Shown in pieces: positions 21,331-32,639 of a stretch of 64,000 nt of DNA. The notes under the pieces were generated by a model that did not search any database, was not told the origin of the DNA, and was given only the letters and a program-made list of their open reading frames with translations. Positions within the stretch are counted from its first letter, which is position 1, and the number at the start of each line of letters is the position of its first letter. The position numbers and the translations under genes are program-made. Source of the DNA: Allium sativum (Eukaryota > Streptophyta > Magnoliopsida > Asparagales > Amaryllidaceae); assembly GCA_030737875.1 (NCBI GenBank), contig CM060911.1:54028501-54092500 (forward strand). Direction: 5' to 3'.

Positions 21331-21638
21331 TGTAACGGCACGGGTTTCGCCCAACCCAATCGATCGTAAAATCGACTAAGACCTTTCAAAACCCGAATAC
21401 GTTAACTCTGAGAATACAATACATTAGAACAACAACAGCAGACTTTTACAAACATCATAATAATGTTACATCAGAGTACAAAACATATCAGAGTACATTG
21501 AATAAAATTACAGCGGAAGATAAATTTCAATAAATTAAATACAATAAACAGCGGTAGACTTCTATGCTCTGGACACAGCTTTAGGCTTCGATCCAGAATC
21601 CTGCTCAAAAGATAAATATCTGCAAAAAGCTACTCGAC

Positions 21639-21715
21639 TGCCCGGGTAGAAAAGAGAGCACTCGAGTTTGCAAAGGTGGAAACAAACAACGGGTCAGTCA
21701 TGGGACTGGTGTGAG
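21639..21715 (-). other. Conserved hairpin block near LTR 3' end (RT-3 left LTR)
   Basis: On the minus strand: CTCACACCAGTCCCATGACTG, then GTTTG/CAAAC, then TGCTC/GGGCA (with one G-T pair). Same three-part order as RT-1 and RT-2, but the middle stem has a different sequence. Confidence 0.65.
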
Positions 21716-23009
21716 AATTCTTAACTAATATAACTAATAGCAATAAGGCAAATCCAAGGACCACGCCGCTAACGCGGAACGGGTTTTATTTCAATGGATT
21801 GCCGGTGCATAAATTAAAGTAAATCGTTAAACAATGCAATACTTTTTAGAAAAATGGAATCATCATAAGACTCAAGTCCCATCACACAATGCAACGCAAA
21901 CTGGAGGATAGAGTTTTACCTTATGATGATTAAACATGCTTGATACGATAAAAACGAATTTGATATTATTATTAGTGTATATAAGTTTCAAAAACATTTC
22001 AAAGTAAATGTATCAATCCTAGAAAGCATAGCTACCATATACTATGCCTCCATACTAGTAATACAATCAAATTTGTAAGGTCGTATTTGGAATTTGGTTT
22101 CCATCATGAGTCAAGGCTAGGGAGGAGCAACTTACCAATTCGAGACACTCTAGCTAATGTCTCAGGATCCCCCGCAGTGAACCCTTGGAAAGCTGCAGGG
22201 CCGGTCCACACATACGATTTTGCGGATTGGTAATTCCTGAACACACGTTTCCCGGTCCTATAGGACCTAATATCCGAGGCGCCTCATTCCATCATCCACA
22301 TAAGTAATGCCAGACCGTGTAAAACCCAAACACCACTTCTAGCTAGAAAGAAACGTGCTGCTCTCCCTGCGTTCCCTTCTCCCGTTTTAGACTCCAACTG
22401 GGTTGTGAGGCTCGTGAAGCTACGTAATACACAAAGCTATGCTTATTCAAGCTGTGCTTTGAACATCAACCACAAGGTTCTGCTTTTCAACAAGAAATCT
22501 TGATCATTGATCTTGGTATGCCACACTGTCAATCCATATCATACTATTAATCCTTTGCCAAAATATACAAAAGGGCGTTAAGCAAGAGAATAAATTCTCC
22601 GCCACCGATCATTCATACATTCGGCAGAAAATCAATTAATACAATATAAATGAGTACAATGTCGGACACACATTCCATTTATAAGCCTGTTCTGGGTCTG
22701 AACGAAACTATGTCCTGTAGATCTCCAAGTACGTTTGGACAACTATCACTGAAACCCTTTCCAAGGTAGCAAATCAATCGAGGGCATCAGTAGCCGTCAT
22801 CCATTCGATGTCGAAGATTATCGGTCTTCAATCACCGTCTTCAACTCTTCGACTTAGGTCGACGTATAATCATTTGAAATGAGATTGAACTCGCACTTTT
22901 CAAATGATCCTCGCGTATATATATTTTAAAATCATTTCATATCGTTATTAGTATTTAATAATGCTCTATCGCTATTTTTATTTATATAAAATAATTGAAT
23001 TTTATTTAA

Positions 23010-23232
23010 TAACACTTCATGTCAATAGGCGACCTTGGCGCTGTTTTCACCCAAATTCGTTTTACAATTTTCTCTAAATCTAACCGTTGGAATTTAACAC
23101 AATTCATATCATCGGAAAGGTCTTCCCAAGGCGAACCTAACGGTTTCAGTTTTGGGAAAATTCGAATGTCGGATCTTTCGGTATAACCAATTAAAAGTAC
23201 AATTCCAAAATGCGAACTACCACGCTCGGTTC
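23010..23232 (-). other. Mid-LTR module, RT-3 left LTR copy
   Basis: Minus strand: GTGGTAGTTCGCATTTTGG, a block around CTGAAACCGTTAGGTTCGCC, AGACCTTTCCGATGATATG, then CCAACGGTTAG. The motif order parallels the RT-1 module (ACCGTTGGGTTCG, AGCTTTCCAATGAATA, CTAATGGTTGG). The second copy is at 30550-30760. Confidence 0.55.
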
Positions 23233-23243
23233 GTTTGATTTTA

Positions 23244-23248
<5 letters not shown>

Positions 23249-23286
<38 letters not shown>
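23249..23286. repeat. (TA)n microsatellite
   Basis: Present here but reduced to a few units in the other LTR (about 30775-30795), so it expanded or contracted after insertion. Confidence 0.9.
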
Positions 23287-23289
<3 letters not shown>

Positions 23290-23509
23290 CCGTCATCCAT
23301 TCCATTCACTATATTTTGCTAGCATCGAATATCCCTATTTGTATATATAATGTTGAGGTATAACATGACACACAATAATGCTTATTTTTATTTTAATTTA
23401 CATACACATCCTAAACATAACAATGTATATTTTTCTTTTATCTTTCAAATTACACAAAATGTATATTTGGTTCATTATTCTTTCCAATGAAAATCCATTC
23501 ACTAAAATA

Positions 23510-24800
23510 TAAATTTCTAATCCTTTTATTTACATTGAAAAATGTAATTTTCTATTCCTATTTTATTTACATTGAGAAATGTAAACTTTTATTTCATTTT
23601 CTATTTACATTGGAAAATGTAAATTTCTATATTTCTTTTATTTTTTTTGTTTACACTGAAAAATGTAAATTCTTTTATTTACATAAAAATAAATAAATAA
23701 ATATAATTTCTATTTCATCCTTATTTACATTGAAAAAATGTAAGTTTCAATATTTCACTAATTACATATAAAAATGTAACTTCCTATTTTTCTTTTGTTT
23801 ATATTGAAAAATGTAACTTTATATATTCATGTGTTTATTTGCAGCTAATTTACAAATGAAAATGTACTTCATTTTCTATGGGTTTTTATTTGCATATAAA
23901 AAGGCAAATAAAATGTACTTCTTAAATTTCATGTCTTTTATTCACATCAAAAATATGAATAAAATAATCTTTTTTAAATTCACGTTCTTATTCACAACTA
24001 AAATGTGAATAAAATAATCCTTTCTAAATTCATCTTTTTATTTGCATCTAGCAAATAAATTGTAATTTTTTTTATTTTGTTTTGTAATCTTTTATTTACA
24101 TTGTAAAATGAGATCTTTCATTTCACCTATAACTACATTGCAAAATGTAACTTTTATATTCTTTCTTTAATTACATTGCAAAATGTAATCTTTCCAAATG
24201 TAATCTTTTCTTCTCTTTTCTAATTTATGTTTACAATCACTTTAAAAAGTATAATTCTTTTTCTATGTTTTATTTGCATCTAAAAAGAATAATTTCTATG
24301 TTAACACTTTTCTACGTACTCTATTACCATATAAAAGAATAATTCCTATGTACCATTTTCTATGGATTCTAATGACATATATAGGTATATTTTATAAGTT
24401 TTCATTTTTCTATAAACTCTAATGGCATATAAAAGTATATTCTATATGTTAACAATTTTCTATGCATTATAATATTATAAAAATTAATATTTTTCTATGT
24501 TAACAAATATCATATAAAATAGTATTTTACATGTAAACATTCCTAACCTTTCATATTAACATAAAAAGGTATTTTTATGTTAAATCAATTCTAACATTTC
24601 AACAAAACAAATAAAAGTGATATATTTGCTTTGTTGTCAATCCTAACTCAACGAAACAAATAAAAAGTTATATTTTATCTACTCAACATTTTATAACTAA
24701 AATGTTATTTTTGTTCTCTCTAACATTTTATAACTAAAATGTTATTCTCCTCTTTTTTTTTAACATTTTATAACTAAAATGTCATTTTTATATTCATCAT
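23510..24800 (-). repeat. Array of stem-loops with switching stems, RT-3 left LTR
   Basis: About 20 short inverted repeats in series. Stem families change along the array: TTTACAT/ATGTAAA (23529-23660, several), TTTATTTGC/GCAAATAAA (around 23886 and 24037), TTTATTCA/TGAATAAA (around 23937), TTATTCACA/TGTGAATAA (23988-24012), TTACATT/AATGTAA (around 24130-24190), TAACATTTTA/TAAAATGTTA (24690-24780). The loops are A-rich. The matching array in the right LTR is at 31005-32300. Confidence 0.75.
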
Positions 24801-25139
24801 AACACTTTATGTTTTAACTATTCAAGTTTGTCAAGAATGACCATTATATTTTGTCAATTCAAATTTGGCATAAATGACTATTATACTATGTCAACTCTAA
24901 TTTAGCACACATGACAATTATAATTTGTCGCTTCTAATTAAACACATATTTATGATTTGTCAATTCTACTCCAACATACATGACATTTATAACTTATCAA
25001 TTCTAATTAAACATACATGACATATATGATTTATCCACTCTAATTAAATATACATGACAAATTTACACTAACATAACATGTATAATATACTTGATGAACT
25101 TTATACTAAAACAGCATGTATAACATCAATGATAAATTT

Positions 25140-25655
25140 ATGTTATGACATAATTTAGCTTCTAACATAATTGACAATTTTTGTGCTAACATAAATGACA
25201 TATTTTAGCTTCTAACATGATTGAAATTTTTTGTTCTAACATAAATGACATAATTTAGCTTTTAACAAAATTGATAAATTTTGTTCTAACATAAATGACA
25301 TAACTTAGCTTCTAATATGATTGACAAATTTTGTTCTAACATAAATGACATATTTTAGCTTTTAATATGATTGACAACTTTTTTTCTAACATAAATGACA
25401 TATTTTAGCTTCTAATAAAATTGACAAATTTTGTTCTAACATAAATGACATAATTTAGCTTCTAACAAGATTGACAAATTTTTTTCTAACATAAATGACA
25501 TATTTTAGCTTCTAACATGATTGACAAATTTTGTTCTAACATAAATGACATAATTTAGCTTCTAACAAAATTGACAATTTTTGTTCTAACATAAATGACA
25601 TATTTTAGCTTCTAACATGATTGACAAATTTTGTTCTAACATAAATGACATAATT
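25140..25655 (-). repeat. 50-bp tandem repeat, RT-3 left LTR
   Basis: About ten units of ATAAATGACATATTTTAGCT followed by TCTAACATGATTGACAAATT and TTGTTCTAAC. Units alternate between CATATTT/CATAATT and between CATGATTG/AAAATTG versions. The partner in the right LTR is at about 32640-33090. Confidence 0.9.
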
Positions 25656-25825
25656 TCATAAGCAATATCGCTACAACAAAATATGACTTAATTTCATATG
25701 CAATATTGCTACAACAAAATATGATTTAATTTCATATGCAATATCGCTACAACAAAATATGACTTAATTTCATATGTAATATCGCTACAACAAAATATGA
25801 CTTAATTTCATATGCGATATCATGT
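25656..25825 (-). repeat. 38-bp tandem repeat, RT-3 left LTR
   Basis: Four full units of ATTTCATATGCAATATCGCT plus ACAACAAAATATGACTTA. The right LTR (about 33090-33190) has only two, so the array changed in copy number after insertion. Confidence 0.85.
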
Positions 25826-26089
25826 ATAAGAATATGTTTTATTTTCATATGCATAAATGCAACTCTAACTTTATCTTCATGTTTCATAATATTTCATGAC
25901 GCTAACTTTATCTACATATTTCATAATATTTCATGACGCTAAAAATATAATTATATTTCATAAATGCTAAAAATATACTTGCATTTTCATGTTTTCCATA
26001 AACGCTAAAAATATAATTTTTATTCATGTTTCAACACAACGCTAATTTTATAATCTTACTTCCTGAAAACATACGACGCCAATTTTATA

Positions 26090-26360
26090 ATCTTATTTCA
26101 TACAACGCCAATTTTATATATTTGGTGTCAACATACATAACCAATTCAATATTTCATACAACACCAATTTTATATTTTTGGTGTCAAAATACATAACCAA
26201 TTCAATATTTCATACAACGCCAATTTTATATATCCGGTGTCAACATACATAACCAATTCAATATTTCATACAACGCCAATTTTATATATTTGGTGTCAAC
26301 ATACATAACCAATTCAATATTTCATACAACGCCAATTTTATATATTTGGTGTCAACATCC
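26090..26360 (-). repeat. 56-bp tandem repeat, RT-3 left LTR
   Basis: About five units containing ACGCCAA...TTTGGTGTC (itself a hairpin) and CATACATAACCAATTCAA. One unit reads ACACCAA...TTGGTGT, restoring perfect pairing. The right LTR has about six units (33470-33785). Confidence 0.85.
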
Positions 26361-26689
26361 ATGGTATAATATCCAAACAATTTTATAAATTTCATATTAA
26401 CCACATATCATATTATGAATTTGTAAAAATGAATATTTTTACTTGAATCCATATCTAAACAATTTGGTGTTTTATAGATCTAAATAAAACGAATCTAAAC
26501 AAGCATGAACATTCCAACACTTCTCAAATCATACAACAACAAATCCAAACCCAAATCATTACGGATAAGATCATAAACATGTATTTATGAATTTACATTA
26601 ATAATGAATAATTAAACGTTTAATTTACTTTTAAAAATAGAAAACTCACCTCTTCTTCTTCCAAATCAAAGCCGTGCCTTTGAACCCAT

Positions 26690-27060
26690 ATGCTCAAATC
26701 TAGGGTTACAATTATCTTGAAATCTAGGAGGCTTGGAGACGATCAGGAAGTGGCATGACGGAGAGGAGGGGGAGGGGAGTAGGCGCCCAAGGTGGTGTAG
26801 GGTGCGGTGGGGCCCTAGGGATGCGTTCTAGGCTGAAACCCACGGGTTATGGGATGTGTGTTATGGGTCTATGTGCAATTTTAGGTGAAGATCTTGGTAT
26901 GGATGTAAAGAGGAGAAGAATCTCTACAAAAAAGTCTAAAGAAGGAGGATCTAATTCTTTTCATAGGAGGAGAGATTAGAGGAGGAAGAAAGAGGAAAAA
27001 GGAATGGCGGCTGACATGAGAAGGAGGAGAAGAAGAGAGAGGTGGCTGTGTTTTCTGAAT
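26690..27060 (-). other. Leader-like pyrimidine-rich stretch (element sense), RT-3 left LTR
   Basis: The plus strand is G/A-rich (GGAGAGGAGGGGGAGGGG, GAAGGAGGAGAAGAAGAGAG), so the element's own strand is C/T-rich. It lies directly downstream of the minus-strand TATA box. A 74-codon plus-strand frame here is antisense to the element and is probably not a gene. The right LTR copy is at 34130-34490. Confidence 0.5.
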
Positions 27061-27087
27061 AACGATGTATTAGGCTAGGATTAGAAA

Positions 27088-27096
27088 ATTATATAG
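27088..27096 (-). promoter_or_regulatory. Candidate TATA box, RT-3 left LTR
   Basis: CTATATAAT on the minus strand, about 1.3 kb into the LTR, followed in sense by the C/T-rich leader-like stretch. The same site is at 34516-34524 in the right LTR. Confidence 0.55.
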
Positions 27097-28386
27097 GCTA
27101 GGCAAAATTTCGGTTTAACCCTTCAATATTTTATTTTTAAAATTAACATGAACGTATTTTCTAATTACATTCATTGACAAATTTATTTGTTTCTCAAATT
27201 TATATGTACATATTCTCTAAATTAATGTCAATGACATATTCTCAATTGAATATATTTTCCTAATTAATGCATATATTAGCATACTTATAATCAATGTCTA
27301 ATGTCATGTTTACTAAATTAATGACATGTTCACAAATCAATATAAATTAACATATTTTCTAATCAATTCATATATTAATATATTTAAAATCAATGTCGAA
27401 ATAACATATTTACTTTAATTTTTTTTCTATTTATGAAGCTTCAAGCGGCAAATCAAAAGAAAGAGGAGAGTGACCGTGTAGAATGGAGAAGGATGTGCTA
27501 TAAGTATATTTTTGTAAGTGAATGATTGTGCCATGCTGTTCCACATTCAAGACTGAAACGGAAGAATAGGTATTCAATTCTTTCCATTTTAGAGTTACGT
27601 GATTTTTCTTGTTATAAGTATATTAATTAATACATGCCATTTAAGAATTTCAAAAAGGGAAAGAGAGAGAACGTGGAGAGTGGAGTGAGAGGAAACGGTC
27701 AAAATAAATAAAGTAGCCGATGTTTAAATTGTGGTTTTCTAATTGAAAAAAAGGAAAATTAAATGGAAAAGAAGTAAATAAAAGGTATGTGTTAATGAGA
27801 TATTTGATTTGTATAAAATTTTCTATGCATATAACAAATACAAATGTACATTCATTTTCAGAACAATGAATCGTATTTAATGATTCTTTCGCATTAAAGA
27901 ATGGAATTTAATGTATATATGTAAATTTATCATAAAATAATGCCAGGTCACAGGGCCCCATCATAGAATAAACATTTTAGGCATATAACTTAATACCCAT
28001 TTTAATGTTAAGCCTAATTGTTTCATCTCAAAGTCATGCTCATATTTATAAATAAACTATTCAGGTTTATTATGGTTCTCAGTCCACTTTATTAATGCAA
28101 ATATAGGCTGCAGTCAAATATTTTTTTATATTCATATTTACAAATAAATTATGTTTATTTATTATTAACTCCCAATTATAATTTTCTCAAGGTTCAAAAT
28201 AAAATATTGAAATTACCGCCCCACTTCAAGTTCAGAATATAATTAATATTATAAACCTAAATTTTTCAACCATTCTTATTTAAAATAAATTATTTAAAAG
28301 AATAAAGTTTTTAATTTTGACCCTAATTTCTTAACAAAATTAAAAATAGAATTTTAAAATTGGCCCCAAATTTCCGGGTTGTTACA

Positions 28387-28422
28387 ATCTACCCCACTTA
28401 AGAACTTTTCGTCCTCGAAAAG
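28387..28422 (-). other. Polypurine tract and pre-PPT hairpin, RT-3
   Basis: Minus strand: CTTTTCG/CGAAAAG closing loop AGGA (28405-28422), then AAGTGGGGTAGAT (28387-28399) next to the LTR start at 28386. Confidence 0.75.
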
Positions 28423-28621
28423 GAACGAAGCTATAAGTTGTTTAACAAATTACTTCAATTTTCGTTCTTATATTGGTTTCAATAATTTTATTAGTTAACA
28501 CAACCATCAATCAATTAGTTGATTAGCTTTTCAAATATATATATAACTTTTATATATCAAAAATCATATTTTCTAAAATAAATATAAACCCAAATACGTT
28601 AATTATAACTCGTCACTCTCA

Positions 28622-28745
28622 ACTCATTCTAGGGCATTACTAACCCCATCTCTAATGAGTTTTCTCATTCTAGGATACTCTGATCCTATCTCTAAGGAGT
28701 GTTCTTTTTATAGGAAATTTCTAGTCCTACCTCTGATGAGTCTTT
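28622..28745 (-). other. Tandem post-PBS stem-loops, RT-3
   Basis: Plus-strand coordinates. Copy one, 28622-28660 (39 nt, the same length as the RT-1 hairpin): ACTCATT/AATGAGT outer stem with an AGGG/CCCC-type inner stem. Copy two, 28664-28699: CTCATT/AAGGAG (one mismatch) with AGGAT/ATCCT inside. Copy three, about 28708-28740, is diverged, with AGGA/TCCT. On the minus strand each carries the TTAGAGAT(A/G)GG signature found in RT-1 and RT-2. Confidence 0.7.
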
Positions 28746-28765
28746 TGTTCTGTTCTAATGAGTTG

Positions 28766-28812
28766 TACCCCAAAGATTTGAGCTAACCAGAGCTCTGATA
28801 CCCCAAAGATTT
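28766..28812 (-). repeat. Short direct repeat flanking an older PBS-like sequence, RT-3
   Basis: TACCCCAAAGATTTGAGC (28766-28783) and TACCCCAAAGATTTGGGC (28799-28816) are 33 bp apart. Between them lies AGAGCTCTGATACC, which on the minus strand reads GGTATCAGAGCTCT, a probable ancestral PBS. The arrangement looks like a duplication made when the tRNA-derived segment was added. Confidence 0.75.
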
Positions 28813-28860
28813 GGGCCTATAACCCACAGGTCCCAGGATCGAAACCTGGCTCTGACACCA
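28813..28860 (-). other. Expanded primer-binding region derived from initiator tRNA-Met, RT-3
   Basis: Read on the plus strand, this matches the 3' two-thirds of plant initiator tRNA-Met: anticodon-arm GGGCC(T)ATAACCC, variable loop ACAGGTC, T-arm CCAGGATCGAAACCTGG, acceptor CTCTGA(C)A and the CCA tail. I count 46 of 48 identical bases, judged against the tRNA sequence from memory. The CCA is added to tRNA after transcription, so the source was mature tRNA, not a tRNA gene. Ordinary PBSs match 12-18 bases. Confidence 0.8.
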
Positions 28861-31004
28861 ACTGTAACGACACGGGTTTCGCCCGACCCAATCGATCGCA
28901 AAATCGACTAAGACCTTTCAAAACCTGAATACGTTAACTCTGGGAATATAACACATTAGAACAACAACATCAGACTTTTATAAACATCATAATAATGTTA
29001 CATCAGAGTACAGAACATATCAGAGTACATTGAAAAAAATTACAGCGGAAGATAAATTTCAATAAATTAAATACAATAATCAGCGGAAGACTTCTATGGT
29101 CTGGACACAGCTTTAGGCTTCGATCCAGAATCCTGCTCAAGAGATAAATATCTGCAAAAAGCTACTCGACTGCCCGTGTGGAAAAGAGGGCACCCGAATT
29201 TGCAAAGGTGGAAACAAACAACGGGTCAGTCATGGGACTGATGTGAGAATTCTTAACTAATATAACTAATAGCAATAAGGCAAATCCAAGGACCACGCCG
29301 CTAACGCGGAACGGGTTTTATTCCAATGGATTGTCAGTGCATAAATTGAAGTAAATCGTTAAACAACGCAACGCTTTTTAGAAAAATGGAATCATCATAA
29401 AACTCAAGTCCCATCACACAATGCAACGCAAACCAGAGGATAGAATTTTACCTTATGATGATTAAACATGCTTGGTACGATAAAAACGAATTTGATATTA
29501 TTATTAGTGTATATATGTTTCAAAAACATTTCAAAGTAAATGTATCAATCCTAGGAAGCATAGCTACCATATACTATGCCTCCATACTAGTAATACAATC
29601 AAATTCATAGTGGAATTTGGTTTCCATCATGAGTCGAGACTGGGGAGGAGCTCCTTACCGATTCGAGACACTCTAGCTAATGTCTCAGGATCCCCCGCAG
29701 TGAACCCTTGGAAAGCTGCAGGGCCGATCCACACATACGATTTTGCGGATTGGCAATTCCTGAACACACGTTTCCCGGTCCTATAGGACCTAATATCCGA
29801 GGCGCCTCATTCCATCATCCACATAAGTAAAATGTCAGGCCGTGTAACATCCGAACACCACTTCTAGCTAGAAAGAAACGTGCTGCTCTCCCTGCGTTCC
29901 CTTCTCTCGTTTTAGACTCCAACCAGGTTGTGAGGCTCGTGAAGCTACGTAATACACAAAGCTATGCTTATTCAAGCTGTGCTTTGATCATCAACCACAA
30001 GGTTCTGCTTTTCAACAAGAAGCCTTGATCATTGCATCTTGATATGCCACACTGTCAATCCATATCATACTATTAATCCTTTGCCAAAATATACAAATGG
30101 GTGTTAAGCAAGAGAATAAATTCTCCGCCACCAATCATTCATACATTCGACAGAAAATCAATAAACACAATATAAAGGAGTACAATGTCGGACACACATT
30201 CCATTTATAAGCCTGTTCTGGGTCTGAACGAAGCTATATCCGGTAGATCTCCAAGTACGTTTGGACAACTACCACCGAAACCCTTTTCAAGGTAGCAAAT
30301 CAATCGAGGGCATCAGTAGCCGTCATCCATTCGATGTCGAAGATTACTGGTCTTCAATCACCGTCTTCAACTCTTCGACTTAGGTCGACGTATAATCATT
30401 TGAAATGAGATTGAACTCGGACTTTTCAAATGATCCTCGCGTATATATATTTTAAAATAATTTCATATCGTTATTAGTATTTAATAACGCTCTATCGCTA
30501 TTTTTATTTATATAAAATAATTGAATTTTATTAAATAACACTTCATGTCAATAGGCGACCTTGGCGCTGTTTTCATCGAAATTTATTTTACATGTTTCTC
30601 TAAATCTAACCGTTGAAATTTAACACAATTCATATCTCGGAAAGGTCTTCCCAAGGCGAACCTAACAGTTTTAGTTTTGGGAAAATCCGACGGTCGGATC
30701 TTTCGGTATAACTGATTAAAAGTACAATTCAAAAATGTGAATTACCACGCTCGGTTCGTTTGATTTTAATTTCTTTATATATAATTATATATAATTCCGT
30801 CATTCATTCCATTCACTATATTTTGCTAACACCGAATATCCCTATTTGTATATATAATGTCGAGGTATAACATGACACACAATAATGCTTATTTTTGTTT
30901 CAATTTACATACACATCCTAAACATAACAATGTATATTTTCCTTTTATCTTTCAAATTACACAAATTGTATATTTGGTTCATTATTCTTTCCAATGAAAA
31001 CCCA

Positions 31005-32300
31005 TTCACTAAAATATAAATTTCTAATCCTTTTATTGACATTGAAAAATGTAATTTTCTATTCCTATTTTATTTACATTGAGAAATGTAAACTTTTATT
31101 TCATTTTCTATTTACATTGAAAAATGTAAATTTCTATATTTCTTTTGTTTACATTGAAAAATGTAAATTCTTTTATTTACATAAAAATAAATAAATAAAT
31201 ATAATTTCTATTTCATCCTTATTTACATTGAAAAAATGTAAGTTTCTATATTTCACTAATTACATATAAAAATGTAACTTCCTATTTTTCTTTTGTTTAT
31301 ATTGAAAAATGTAACTTTATATATTCATGTGTTTATTTGCAGCTAATTTATAAATGAAAATGTACTTCATTTTCTATGGGTTTTTATTTGCATATAAAAA
31401 GGCAAATAAAATGTACTTCTTAAATTTCATGTCTTTTATTCACATCTAAAATGTGAATAAAATAATCTTGTATAAATTCATGTTCTTATTCACAACTAAA
31501 ATGTGAATAAAATAATCCTTTCTAAATTCATCTTTTTATTTGCATCTACAATGCAAATAAAATGTAATTTTTTTTATTTTATTTTGTAATCTTTTATTTA
31601 CATTGTAAAATGAAATCTTTCATTTCACCTATAACTACATTGCAAAATGTAACTTTTATATTCTTTCTTTAATTACATTGCAAAATGTAATCTTTCCTAA
31701 TATAATATTTTCTTCTCTTTTCTAACTTATGTTTACAATCACTTTAAAAAGTATAATACTTTTTCTATGTTTTATTTGCATCTAAAAAGAATAATTTCTA
31801 TGTTAACACTTTTCCACGTACTCTATTACCATATAAAAGAATAATTCTTATGTCCCATTTTCTATGGATTCTAATGACATATAAAGGTATATTTTATAAG
31901 TTATCATTTTTCTATAAATTCTAATGACATATAAAAGTATATTCTATATGTTAACAATTTTCTATGCATTCTAATATTATAAAAATTAATATTTCTCTAT
32001 GTTAACAAATATCATATAAAAGAGTATTTTACATATAAACATTCCTATCCTTTCATATTAACATAAAAAGTATATTTTTATGTTAAATCAATTCAAACAT
32101 TTCAACAAAACAAATTAAAGTGATATATTTGCTTTGTTGTCAATCCTAACTCAACGAAACAAATAAAAAGTGATATTTTATCTACTCAACATTTTATAAC
32201 TAAAATGTTATTTTTGTTCTCCCTAACATTTCATAACTAAAATGTTATTCTCCTTTTTTTAACATTTTATAACTAAAATGTCATTTTTATATTCATCATA
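31005..32300 (-). repeat. Array of stem-loops with switching stems, RT-3 right LTR
   Basis: Partner of 23510-24800. Some hairpins are better kept here: TTATTCACA...TGTGAATAA occurs where the left copy has the weaker TTATTCACATCAAAAATATGAATAA, and TTTATTTGCATCTACAATGCAAATAAA-type pairing is longer than in the left LTR. Confidence 0.7.
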
Positions 32301-32639
32301 ACATTTTATGTTTTAAATATTCAAGTTTGTCAAGAATGACCATTATATTTTGTCAATTCAAATTTGGCATAAATGACAATTATATTATGTCAACTCTAAT
32401 TTAGCACACATGACAATTATAATTTGTCGCTTCTAATTAAACACATATTTATGATTTGTCAATTCTACTCCAACATACATGACATTTATAACTTATCAAT
32501 TCTAATTAAACATACATGGCATATATGATTTATCCACTCTAATTAAATACACATGGCAAATTTACACTAATATAACATGTATAACATACTTGATGAACTT
32601 TATACTAATACAACCTGTATAACATCAATGATAAATTTA

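Larger units (their letters stand above)
21331..28386 (-). mobile_element. RT-3 3' LTR (left copy)
   Basis: 7056 bp, matching 28863-35841 throughout, with small substitutions and different copy numbers in its tandem repeats. In element sense the order is: LTR start at 28386, TATA at 27096, purine-rich (sense pyrimidine-rich) leader, 56-, 38- and 50-bp tandem repeats, hairpin array, microsatellite, mid-LTR module, and the hairpin block near the LTR end. Confidence 0.92.
28387..28862 (-). mobile_element. RT-3 internal region, 476 bp, non-coding
   Basis: The whole interior is cis-acting sequence. From the PBS side (28862) leftward: a two-base spacer, a 48-bp tRNA-derived PBS, a duplicated 18-bp segment with an older PBS-like copy, three tandem stem-loops, an AT-rich spacer, the pre-PPT hairpin and the polypurine tract. 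At under 0.5 kb it is below the size of almost any autonomous interior and is comparable to TRIM-type elements, but here between 7-kb LTRs. Confidence 0.88.

Noticed and set aside
23487..23696. 69-codon frame and its partner at 30994-31194
   Set aside because: Encoded by the hairpin array; repetitive Tyr/Lys/Phe content follows from the repeats.
26755..26979. Gly/Arg-rich 74-codon frame in RT-3 LTR
   Set aside because: Antisense to the element, purine-rich low complexity, and not preserved as a frame in the right LTR copy.
28813..28860. Possible tRNA gene or tRNA-derived SINE
   Set aside because: Lacks the 5' third of the tRNA (D-arm and A box), includes the untemplated CCA, and sits exactly at the PBS position two bases from an LTR.
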